Shown here: one piece after another, positions 26,097 through 34,456 of the stretch | Layout: each line of letters begins with the position of its first letter | Numbering within the stretch: position 1 is the stretch's first letter | NCBI GenBank assembly: GCA_020846195.1 | Contig: JADLEJ010000040.1 | Coordinates: 1-64,000 of the forward strand | DNA: 64,000 bases | Direction of reading: 5' to 3' | Origin: Nitrospira sp. | Lineage (GTDB): Bacteria; Nitrospirota; Nitrospiria; Nitrospirales; Nitrospiraceae | Notes under the pieces: generated by a model | Told to the model about the DNA's origin: nothing | Database searches by the model: none | Seen by the model: only the letters and a program-made list of their open reading frames with translations | Program-made: the position numbers and the translations under genes

Positions 26097-26969
26097 ATGG
26101 ACTACGTGAAACCTCTCGGCGTTGTCGAAAGCATGCTGGCCGGCGGCGCCCACAAGTTGCACGTCCCTCCCCGGCACCTGGTCATTCGCGGCATGCTGGC
26201 CGGCGCCTATCTGGGAATCGCGACCAGCATGGCCGTCGGAGTCGCGGTAGAGACCGGCTCCTGGATTGCCGGCAGTCTCCTCTTTCCCTTCGGACTGGCG
26301 CTGGCCATTCTCCTGGGAACGGAAATCATCACCGGCAGCTTCGCGCTGCTGCCCTGCGCCGCCGTCGACAGCAAGGGCGCCGTCGGACTCCGCCGCGTCC
26401 TCGCAAACTGGGGATGGGTCTTTCTCGGCAATCTTCTCGGGTCGATGCTGTACGCACTCCTCTTCGCCCTCTGCATCACCACGGCATGGGACAACGCCGT
26501 GCCCGCGGTCGGCGCCAAACTGATCGCCATCGCCGAAGCCAAAACGAACTACTACGCCTCCCATGGATCCGCCGGCCTGCTTACGGTTTTCACCAAAGCG
26601 GTGCTCTGCAATTGGATGGTAAGCCTGGCCGTCGTCGCTTCTTATGCCTCCACGTCCTTCGGAGGGAAATTACTTGCCATCTGGGGCCCGACCGTGCTTT
26701 TCTTCTCTCAGGGATTCGAGCATGCGGTCGTCAATATGTTCGTGATCCCGGTCGGCATGTTGCTCGGCGCCGACATCTCGATCTCCTCCTGGTGGCTCTG
26801 GAATCAACTCCCGGTGACATTGGGCAATCTGGTCGGAGGCATGGTGTTCACCGGACTAGCTATTTATCTGACGTATCGACCAGCCACGCCGGCAATGCCT
26901 CAGCCAATCCCAACTGTCCAGCCGACCATCCAGGCCGCCGCGCCGCAGGGCTACTCTCCATCTTTCTGA
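26097..26969 (+). CDS. nirC: Formate/nitrite transporter family channel (NirC/FocA type)
   Basis: A 290-residue FNT family protein with about six membrane helices. Typical features are GAYLGIATSM in the first omega-like region, GTEIITGSF near 75-83 and KAVLCNWMVSLAV in the middle. Such pentameric channels move nitrite or formate across the inner membrane. The frame is open upstream to 25866, but ATG 26097 is chosen for its perfect AGGAGG (26085-26090) and because the family alignment begins there. A sigma-54 promoter lies upstream. An MFS pump gene follows after 16 bp. Nitrite is favoured over formate only by the inferred host type. Confidence 0.85.
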   Translation: MDYVKPLGVVESMLAGGAHKLHVPPRHLVIRGMLAGAYLGIATSMAVGVAVETGSWIAGSLLFPFGLALAILLGTEIITGSFALLPCAAVDSKGAVGLRRVLANWGWVFLGNLLGSMLYALLFALCITTAWDNAVPAVGAKLIAIAEAKTNYYASHGSAGLLTVFTKAVLCNWMVSLAVVASYASTSFGGKLLAIWGPTVLFFSQGFEHAVVNMFVIPVGMLLGADISISSWWLWNQLPVTLGNLVGGMVFTGLAIYLTYRPATPAMPQPIPTVQPTIQAAAPQGYSPSF

Positions 26970-26985
26970 CAAAGGCACTACGGTC

Positions 26986-28584
26986 ATGGCGGCGGTGTAT
27001 CTCAGAAGATTGCGGGGCTGGCGGTTCGTGCTCTTCAACGCCGTCCTCGGCCTGGCCCACATCGTCGTCCTCTTCAACGCCGGTTCCTACATCGCGCTGC
27101 TGCCGCACGTCTCCGGCGACCTCGGCGGCGTCCTGCCGAGCTTTCTCACCTGGGCGCAAACCGATTTTATGGTCGGGCTGGCGCTCGGATTTCCCCTGGC
27201 GCGCTATCTCTCCGGCCGCATCGGCGACTATCGGCTGCTGATCGGCGCGTTCCTCGTCTACAGCATCGCGTCCTATTTATGCGGCGCCAGCCAAACGCTC
27301 TCGCAATTTCTCCCGGCTCGGATCGCCCAGGGCATCGCCGGCGGCATCACCTTGCCGATTGCCCAGTCGATGCTGTTGAACGAGTATCCGAAACGATTGA
27401 AAGCCGTCGCGCTGAGCATCTGGGGCTTGTTCAGCATCACGCCCTTTACCATCGGCATGCCGGTCGGCGGCTATCTGGTGTATCTGTTCGGCTGGCGCTC
27501 GCTCTTCTATCTGGACTTTGTCCTGACCATGATCGTCATCGGCACGCTCGCCTCGCTCCTCCACGGGCGCGGGTTTCGCCGGCGCTATGGGCGCTTTGAC
27601 CTCGTCGGATTCCTGCTGCTCCTAGTACTGCTGCTAAGCATGCAGACGTTCCTCAATATGGGCAACGATTTCGACTGGCTGGATTCTCCCCTGCTCCAAG
27701 CGCTCGCGGTCGTTATGCTGATCGCCGTCCCCTGCTTCGTCATCTGGGAACTCGGCGAGCGGCATCCCACACTCGACCTCCGGCTGTTTCAGCACCGCAA
27801 TTTCGCGATCGGCGTCACCTGCCTGACCATCGGGTTCTTTTCTGTCCAAGGCCTCCTGTCGCTCCTCATCGTGCAAATCCAGCTGATCCTCGGGTATTCA
27901 TCGGAATTGGCCGGCCTGGCGCTGCTTCCGTTGATCCTCCTGGGAGCGCCCGCCATTGCCGTTATGCACCTGCTCTGCAAATACATCGACGCACGCTGGC
28001 TGATCTGCTTCAACAGCCTCGGGTTTGCCGCCACCTTCTATTGGATCGGCTTGTTCGACGACCCCTACTCGTACGATCAACTCTTCTGGCCTATGGTCGT
28101 CGAAGGCATTTTCCTGGGATCGTTTTTTACGCCGCTGACAACCCTGACCCTGCACGGCCTGTCCGGCCCGCTGATGATACGCGCCGCTGAAGTCGCCAAT
28201 CTTTTGCGCGTCGCCGCCGGCGCGTTCGGCATCACCTTCCAAGGCATCGTGCTCTTTCGCCGCGCGCACTTCCATCAACTCAGCCTGGCCGATCACTTCG
28301 GCGGACGAATGGCCATCTCCTACGATTCCTTAAGCCAGCTGACGGCCAAACTGATTGGAGCGGGAGTCGCGCCGGAGCAAATCAACGCCACGCTCGGCAC
28401 ATTGATTAAGCGGGAAGCGGCGATCCTGAGCCTCAACGATGCCTTCCTGCTTGCCAGCGGCCTCTTTCTCTGCATCGGCGCACTGGTCTGGTTCGCGCAT
28501 CCGACCCACGCCCCGCTCCATCCGACGCCGGAAGAAGAACTGCGCGAGCTGCGCGCGGAAACATTGATGGAGGAGATTCCATGA
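26986..28584 (+). CDS. DHA2 family MFS efflux permease (EmrB-like)
   Basis: A 532-residue, 14-segment major facilitator. It has the DHA2 pattern: a LARYLSGRIGDYRLL signature after helix 2 and the antiporter helix-5 motif GLFSITPFTIGMPVGGYL. It starts 16 bp after nirC and overlaps the next gene (ATGA, 28581-28584). With the outer-membrane lipoprotein and HlyD-type adaptor that follow, it makes a complete EmrAB-TolC-like pump for toxic compounds. Substrate is unknown. Confidence 0.87.
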   Translation: MAAVYLRRLRGWRFVLFNAVLGLAHIVVLFNAGSYIALLPHVSGDLGGVLPSFLTWAQTDFMVGLALGFPLARYLSGRIGDYRLLIGAFLVYSIASYLCGASQTLSQFLPARIAQGIAGGITLPIAQSMLLNEYPKRLKAVALSIWGLFSITPFTIGMPVGGYLVYLFGWRSLFYLDFVLTMIVIGTLASLLHGRGFRRRYGRFDLVGFLLLLVLLLSMQTFLNMGNDFDWLDSPLLQALAVVMLIAVPCFVIWELGERHPTLDLRLFQHRNFAIGVTCLTIGFFSVQGLLSLLIVQIQLILGYSSELAGLALLPLILLGAPAIAVMHLLCKYIDARWLICFNSLGFAATFYWIGLFDDPYSYDQLFWPMVVEGIFLGSFFTPLTTLTLHGLSGPLMIRAAEVANLLRVAAGAFGITFQGIVLFRRAHFHQLSLADHFGGRMAISYDSLSQLTAKLIGAGVAPEQINATLGTLIKREAAILSLNDAFLLASGLFLCIGALVWFAHPTHAPLHPTPEEELRELRAETLMEEIP

Positions 28585-30095
28585 TATCCCGTTATCGTGC
28601 GCTGCCACGCCTGCGGGCTAGCCTCGGCATCGGCTGCACGCTATTCCTCGGCAGTTGCGCCTGGATTCCCCCTGGGAATCCTCCCGCCGAACTGATCGAA
28701 CCGCCGGAAATGCACGAGACCCTGGCTGAAGTCGCGAGCCGGCTCCAGCACTGGCCGGAAGATCGTTGGTGGACGCAATTCGGCAACCAGGAATTGAACG
28801 GGCTCATCGACGCGGCGCTCAAGGACAATCCCGGCCTTAAGCGCGCGTCGGCGCGGTTGCGCGAGGCGGAAGCGCTAGTGAAAGTGGAAGGCGCGCGGCT
28901 GCTCCCATTTTTGGAAGCCGATGCCTCACTGACGCATGAACGCATTTCGCAGCACGGCGTGTTCGCCGTCCTGAATCCGAGAGTGGCGGGAGACAAGATT
29001 CTGTTGGGGATCATCAATCCGCTGAGTTTCCGGTACGAATTCGATTTCTGGGGAAAAAACCGGGCGACCGTCGAAGCGGCGCTGGGACAAGCCGCCGCGG
29101 AGGAGGCTGAAAAGGCCGAGGTGCGCCTGCGGCTGACCGCCGCCATTGCGCGATCCTACTTCAAAGGACAAGCGATTCAGCAGCAGCTCGGCATTGTGAA
29201 GACCCTGGTCGGCATCCGCCGTGATCTCAAGACACTTGCGCAGACCCGGTTCCGCCTCGGCCTGGACAACGAGCAGCCAGTGAAAATCGCCGTGGCGGAC
29301 TATGAAGCGGCCGTCAAACGGCAAGTGGGCCTCCGCGATCAGCTGGACGTCCAGCGTCATGTGCTCGCGCGGCTGGTCGGCCAAGGCCCCGACTACGCGC
29401 TGCACCTGTTTACCAAACCGGCCGTCGAAATCCCCGAACAGATTGCGGCCCCCGACCATCTGTCCATCGGATTGCTGATCCACCGCCCCGATTTGGCCGC
29501 AGCCCTCTACCGGGCCGACGCCGCCGCGCGGCTGGTCAAGGTCGCCAAGACGCAATTTTATCCCACCATCGACCTCACCGCCTTCGTGGGATTCAACGCG
29601 CTGACGCTGATGCGGCACGCCGATAAACTGTCGAATCTGCTGTTCAGCGGCCAAAGCAACTCCTATGGCTTTGCGCCGGGGCTGCGCATGCCCTGGTTCG
29701 AGGGCGGCCGCCTGCGGGGAGAATTAGCGGCGCAACGAGCCGAGTACGATTCCGCCGTGGAGCTTTACAACGACACGCTGCTCGACGCGATGCGTGAAGT
29801 GGCGGACAGCCTCAGCGCCTGGCAAGCGACGCGCGAGATGATCGAGTCGCACAAGCGCCTTGTGACGTCGCTCGGCGAAGACTGGCAACTGGCGAACGTG
29901 CGGCTGGTGACCGGCCTGGACGACGACCGCGAAGCCCTGCGGCATCGCCAGCCGGTGCTGGAACAGGAATATGCCCTGAAAGCGCTGGAAAGCGACCAGC
30001 TGGTCGCGGCGGTCGATCTCATCGAAGCGCTGGGCGGAGGCTACACAAACCAGGATATCGAAAAGCGACCACACCATAACCCGAGTGCACAATGA
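28581..30095 (+). CDS. NodT family outer-membrane efflux lipoprotein
   Basis: A 504-residue TolC-like channel with lipobox LGSC (Cys26). Two OEP repeats follow, each with the long helical hairpin and amphipathic beta-strands. The motif WWTQFGNQELNGLIDAALKD near residue 55 is standard for NodT/OprM lipoproteins. It forms the outer-membrane duct for the MFS permease just upstream. Start and stop both overlap neighbours by ATGA (28581-28584 and 30092-30095), showing tight translational coupling. Confidence 0.88.
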   Translation: MISRYRALPRLRASLGIGCTLFLGSCAWIPPGNPPAELIEPPEMHETLAEVASRLQHWPEDRWWTQFGNQELNGLIDAALKDNPGLKRASARLREAEALVKVEGARLLPFLEADASLTHERISQHGVFAVLNPRVAGDKILLGIINPLSFRYEFDFWGKNRATVEAALGQAAAEEAEKAEVRLRLTAAIARSYFKGQAIQQQLGIVKTLVGIRRDLKTLAQTRFRLGLDNEQPVKIAVADYEAAVKRQVGLRDQLDVQRHVLARLVGQGPDYALHLFTKPAVEIPEQIAAPDHLSIGLLIHRPDLAAALYRADAAARLVKVAKTQFYPTIDLTAFVGFNALTLMRHADKLSNLLFSGQSNSYGFAPGLRMPWFEGGRLRGELAAQRAEYDSAVELYNDTLLDAMREVADSLSAWQATREMIESHKRLVTSLGEDWQLANVRLVTGLDDDREALRHRQPVLEQEYALKALESDQLVAAVDLIEALGGGYTNQDIEKRPHHNPSAQ

Positions 30096-31549
30096 CCACG
30101 ACACCGACGCCATCCACGACAACGCCGCCGCCGGCGCCGGGCTCGACCCGGATCCACCCCAAAGTCATCCGCGCCCGCCGGAACCGCCGGCTGCTGATTA
30201 TGGCCGGCCTGGTGCTGATTTCCACCATCGTCTATCTCAACTACTGGTGGACGCACGACCGATTCTGGGTTCGCACCGATAACGCCTATGTCACGGGGAA
30301 TCTCGTCCCGGTCGCCGCTCAGGCCTCCGGCATCGTCACCCAGGTGCTGGCCGAGGAAACGCAGTTTGTGAACCGCGGCGATTTGATGATCCGCCTCGAC
30401 GAACATCTGGCCTATGCCGCGCTGGGGCGCGCGCGCGGCCGGCTTGGCGAAGAAGTGCGGCGCATCGCCGCCCTGTTTATGACCCGAAAGCAGCTGGCGG
30501 AAAAACTGGCCTCGCGATCCGCCCGTCTGGATCTGGCCCTCCACGACCTGGCGCGCTATCGAACGGCCGCGGCCAGCGGGGCCGTGTCCAAGCAAATCCT
30601 GCAAAATACGTCGGACAAAATTCTCTCGCTGGAAGCGGATGTGCGGGAAACGCGGGCGGAACTCGATACGCTCGATGCGCAAGTCGGCGGCACGACGATC
30701 ATGGCGCATCCGGCCGTCGAGCTGGCCAAGCACCAACTCATCGATGCCTATCTGGAGTACACGCGCCAGCAGATCAAAGCGCCGATCTCCGGCTATGTGG
30801 CGAAGCGAAAGGCGCAGGTCGGCGATCGCGTGCAGCCCGGCGCGCAACTCATGACCATCGTGCCGCTGGACCATTTGTGGGTGGAGGCGAATCTGCGCGA
30901 AACCGAGTTGCAGCATATCCGCCCTGGACAGACCGCGCTGGTCAACGTCGGTCTGTACGGATCGCAATACACGTTTCACGGCACGGTCGAAGGACTCGTG
31001 CCAGGCAGCGGGAGCGCCTTCGCCCTTTTGCCGCCGGACAATGCCACGGGCAACTTCATCCACATCGTCGAACGGGTGCCGGTCCGCATCGCGCTCCCTA
31101 AACACGAGATTCTCGAACACCCGATCAGACCGGGGCTTTCCACCGTGACCATGATTAACATCGGAGAAACCGGCCAGTCCGTATGGACGTCCACCGCCGC
31201 GCCCTCGACGGCGGAATATGCCACCGATGTCTATGCCGATGAGCTGCCCACCGCGGAAGCGATGGCGAAAGAAGTGATGGCCAGCAATCTCGTGGTCGCC
31301 GACAGCGGCGCTCTGGGCAACCTGCCGGTCGCGGACGAACAAGCCAGTGCCAGCCAGACGGAGATGGAACAAGGGACTTGGCGAAAAGCCTCCACCGCCG
31401 CTCCCGCTGTCGAGTCAGCCGTGAAGCTCAACCGTTTCAACCCTGCACCCCGTTCCTCTGCCCCACAATACCGTCCCGAGACGAGCCCCTCGCCCACTCC
31501 GCTGAGTCCCTCACTCGACTCACGCTCTGAATTGCTGGATCCAAAGTAG
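30092..31549 (+). CDS. HlyD family adaptor of MFS efflux pump (EmrA-like)
   Basis: A 485-residue adaptor with a Thr/Pro-rich cytoplasmic start, one membrane helix (about 33-52), a first half-lipoyl part (NAYVTGNLVPVAAQASGIVT), a coiled-coil hairpin and a second half-lipoyl part (IKAPISGYVAKRKAQVGDRV). This is the EmrA order. The last 100 or so residues are a Ser/Pro-rich tail not usual for EmrA, perhaps periplasmic linker. It is the final gene of the nirC operon and converges on the next RND operon. Confidence 0.87.
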   Translation: MTTTPTPSTTTPPPAPGSTRIHPKVIRARRNRRLLIMAGLVLISTIVYLNYWWTHDRFWVRTDNAYVTGNLVPVAAQASGIVTQVLAEETQFVNRGDLMIRLDEHLAYAALGRARGRLGEEVRRIAALFMTRKQLAEKLASRSARLDLALHDLARYRTAAASGAVSKQILQNTSDKILSLEADVRETRAELDTLDAQVGGTTIMAHPAVELAKHQLIDAYLEYTRQQIKAPISGYVAKRKAQVGDRVQPGAQLMTIVPLDHLWVEANLRETELQHIRPGQTALVNVGLYGSQYTFHGTVEGLVPGSGSAFALLPPDNATGNFIHIVERVPVRIALPKHEILEHPIRPGLSTVTMINIGETGQSVWTSTAAPSTAEYATDVYADELPTAEAMAKEVMASNLVVADSGALGNLPVADEQASASQTEMEQGTWRKASTAAPAVESAVKLNRFNPAPRSSAPQYRPETSPSPTPLSPSLDSRSELLDPK

Positions 31550-31622
31550 AAGCGCACGCCGCAGGCATCCGCGCTTAGAGGGTTCCGGCCCCTGAACGGC
31601 CCGGCGGGAATGACACAGCCGG

Positions 31623-33242
31623 TCAAGGAGTCGGAGGCCTGGTCAGATCGTTGTAGCGCCGGCGATTGCCTGCGTCGACATCGATGCCGCCCGCAGGCCT
31701 CGGCTTGTCGAGATTCGTATATTGCAACGTATCGAAGGGCTGAATCTCCTCGTCGGTGGGCAATTGATTTCGATTCCACCCGCCGCCGAGCGCGCGAATC
31801 AGCGCCACCGACGCCCGCAGAAGATCGGCCTTGATCTGCACCGATTCGATGCGCGCCGTAAGCGTCGCCACCTCCGCATAAATCAGTTCAAGGCTGGAGG
31901 CCAGCCCGCCTTGATACAGCTCGGTGGTCAAGTTTTGCGCTTTCATCGTCGCCCCGACCGCCGCCTCTTGCCGCTCGACCGCCGCGCTGAGTTGATTCGT
32001 CAGGCTCAGATTGTTTTCGACTTCGCGGAAGGCGTTGAGCACGGTCGAACGGTATCGATCTTCCGTCTCGCGGTAGGCCGACCAGGCCTGCTGCAATTGG
32101 GCGCGGCGATACCCTCCCTGAAACATCGGCACCGAGGCGGTTGCGCCGTAGGACCATAAACTATTGGCCAGCTGCAGGAGGCTGAAGCCGTCGTCCTCGA
32201 ACCCGCCTCCAATCCGGAAGCTCACGCTCGGATAAAAGGCGGCGCGGGCGATGCCGATGGCGCGATTCGCTTGCGCCATCTGGCGTTCCATGCCGGCCAC
32301 GTCCGGCCGGCGCTCCAGCAAGGTCGATGGAATCGTTCGTGGGATTGCAAGGCTCGCCACGCGCAGCTGATCGACTGGTTTGATAGTGAACCCGGACGGC
32401 GCCATGTTGACGAGAATGGCAATCGACTGTTCGGTCACCTGGCGCTGCCCCTGAACCTGGGCCAGTTTCGTTTCAGTGCTGTACAAGAGCGATTCGACGC
32501 GGGCGACATCGAGCGCTGAGGCGATCGCGCCGGCGAACTGAGTCTTCACGATGGTCAAGGACCGTTTATAGAGATCGATCGACTGCGTATACGTCGCGAT
32601 CTCGGCATCGTAGCCGCGCAGCATAAAATAGTTCGCCGCGATTTCCGCCTGCAGGCTGAGGCGCGCGAGGCCATAGTCGGCGGCGCGCTCTTCGGCGCGA
32701 TACGTTTCCACGCGCGTCGCATTGCGGATCGCCGACCAGAAGTCGGGCTCCCAGGAGGCGAGCCCTCCCATGGACACGGAGCTTTCCCGCAACGGGCTGT
32801 CGGGAGGGCGGAACAGAGTATGTTCTGATTGTCTATTGTTCGAGGCGCCGACCCCCACGCCAATCTGCGGCATTCGGCGCGACCGGGCCTTCATCATGTC
32901 GTCGCGAGCCTGGATGAACCGTTCCGCCGTGGCCTGAAGATCGGGATTGGCTGCCATCGCCTGCTCTTCGAGCCGGTTCAGCAGCGAATCGTCGTACAGC
33001 ACCCACCAATCCGGGCGCAGTTCGCCGTCCGACGGCCTCGCCTCGATAAAAGGGCTTTGCCCGTGCCATGAGGCCGGAACGACAAATTGCGCCGGCTCAT
33101 AAGACGGGGCCAGATCGGCATGCGGCAACCAGTCGCTGCAGGCTGAGAGGCTGAGCGCCAGCAAGACAACCGCGCTGCGCCTTGCCCCGGCGGACAACGT
33201 GCTAGGCAACAGCCCTCGCGTTCGTATGCGCGCGTTCATCAT
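31623..33242 (-). CDS. NodT family outer-membrane efflux lipoprotein (RND operon)
   Basis: A TolC-like channel of 539 residues from ATG 33242 (or 33239). This start gives a short signal peptide with lipobox LSAC (Cys35). An in-frame ATG at 33290 would add 16 residues and overlap the adaptor gene. It shows WWVLYDDSLLNRLEEQAMAA in the first repeat and ERRPDVAGMERQMAQANRAI in the second, both classical for OprM/NodT. It is the last gene of a permease-adaptor-channel operon and is not closely similar to the NodT gene at 28581. Confidence 0.87.
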   Translation of the reverse strand: MMNARIRTRGLLPSTLSAGARRSAVVLLALSLSACSDWLPHADLAPSYEPAQFVVPASWHGQSPFIEARPSDGELRPDWWVLYDDSLLNRLEEQAMAANPDLQATAERFIQARDDMMKARSRRMPQIGVGVGASNNRQSEHTLFRPPDSPLRESSVSMGGLASWEPDFWSAIRNATRVETYRAEERAADYGLARLSLQAEIAANYFMLRGYDAEIATYTQSIDLYKRSLTIVKTQFAGAIASALDVARVESLLYSTETKLAQVQGQRQVTEQSIAILVNMAPSGFTIKPVDQLRVASLAIPRTIPSTLLERRPDVAGMERQMAQANRAIGIARAAFYPSVSFRIGGGFEDDGFSLLQLANSLWSYGATASVPMFQGGYRRAQLQQAWSAYRETEDRYRSTVLNAFREVENNLSLTNQLSAAVERQEAAVGATMKAQNLTTELYQGGLASSLELIYAEVATLTARIESVQIKADLLRASVALIRALGGGWNRNQLPTDEEIQPFDTLQYTNLDKPRPAGGIDVDAGNRRRYNDLTRPPTP

Positions 33243-33255
33243 GTGAAGAGGACCG

Positions 33256-34455
33256 TCATTTTTGAACGTCTTCCTTAGAGACCGGCGCATCCGGCGTCAC
33301 GAGATCGTATCCGGGCGCCGGCGTCACGACGCGCACGATATCGCCCTCCAGCAGCGCGGCGCTGGGATTGTTGATAATGCGCTCGCGCGCGGAAATTCCG
33401 TCCGCCACCTCGATGGCGCTATCGAGAATTCGACCGACGGTAATCGGCTGAAAGTGCACGCGGTCCCCTTCCGCCACCACCGCCACCTGCGCGCCGTGCT
33501 CTTGGAAAACCATGGCGGTCGATGGAATCGTGAACACACTTTTTTCCACCGGCGCGGTCAGGCGGACGGCGGCGTAGGAACCAGGCCACAGCGCGCGGTC
33601 TTCGTTTTCAATTGTGAATTCCGTGATGGCGGTGCGCGTGCTCACATCGAACCCACGGGCGACCGTCAGGAACTTGGCGGTGAAATGGCGCTGCGGCAGC
33701 TGCGGCACCGTCACGTCGGCTGTCAATCCTGGCTGGAGAAACGGGCCGAACATTTCCGGCACATTGACGAACAAGCGCATCATGCTGACGTCGGCGACCG
33801 TAAAGAGATTGCTGATGACTCCGGGGGTGCTGATCGTCCCGTCTTTATTGACGTAGTCGCCGACATTGATGTTGCGGTCGATCACGATGCCGTCGTAGGG
33901 CGCGACGATGGTTTTGAAATGAATCTGCGCTTCGAAGTTCTTGACGTTTTGTTCCGCCGCTTTGACTTTGGCCGCTTGGGCTTTCGCCTCGGCGACTTGC
34001 ACCGAGATGGCTTGCTCGGACAGGGCATGGTTGGTGCGCATCGCCACGTAGCGCTTGGCCGTCAGTTCGGCCAGCGCGTTCTTGGCGCGTTCCGACTCCA
34101 AATCCGCTTTGGCCTGCGCATATTGCGCATCGAGCGCCGGTGCGTTGATTTCGGCAAGCACATCGCCTTTCTTGGCCTGCGCGCCGTAGTCCTTGTACCA
34201 CATCTTCACATAGCCCGAGACCTGCGCATAAATCGGCGCTTCGTACCACGCCTGAATATTGCCGGGAAGCGTGATCGTCTCGTTCGGCGGCAGCGGCGTG
34301 GCATGGATCACGGCGACGGTCGGAACGGCATGCTCGAGGGTGGCTTCCCGCAGCGCCGCCGCTTCGAGCCGCCCTTCATACAGCCGGTAGCCGACATAGC
34401 TTATGGCGAACAGTATGAGTGCGATGACGAGGCCTTTCCCGCGCAAGACATTCAT
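33256..34455 (-). CDS. RND efflux periplasmic adaptor
   Basis: A 399-residue membrane fusion protein from ATG 34455, one base after the permease stop; an ORF extension to 34512 overlaps the permease and is not used. An N-terminal helix anchors it (about 7-23). The lipoyl halves are seen in SGYVKMWYKDYGAQAKKGDV and VAPYDGIVIDRNINVGDYV, flanking a helical hairpin. Beta-barrel and membrane-proximal domains complete it. It links the RND permease with the NodT channel. Confidence 0.88.
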   Translation of the reverse strand: MNVLRGKGLVIALILFAISYVGYRLYEGRLEAAALREATLEHAVPTVAVIHATPLPPNETITLPGNIQAWYEAPIYAQVSGYVKMWYKDYGAQAKKGDVLAEINAPALDAQYAQAKADLESERAKNALAELTAKRYVAMRTNHALSEQAISVQVAEAKAQAAKVKAAEQNVKNFEAQIHFKTIVAPYDGIVIDRNINVGDYVNKDGTISTPGVISNLFTVADVSMMRLFVNVPEMFGPFLQPGLTADVTVPQLPQRHFTAKFLTVARGFDVSTRTAITEFTIENEDRALWPGSYAAVRLTAPVEKSVFTIPSTAMVFQEHGAQVAVVAEGDRVHFQPITVGRILDSAIEVADGISARERIINNPSAALLEGDIVRVVTPAPGYDLVTPDAPVSKEDVQK

Positions 34456-34456
34456 A

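Noticed and set aside
31550..31622. Terminator between the convergent pump operons
   Set aside because: Only a short imperfect AAGCGC/GCGCTT pair without a T-run was found.
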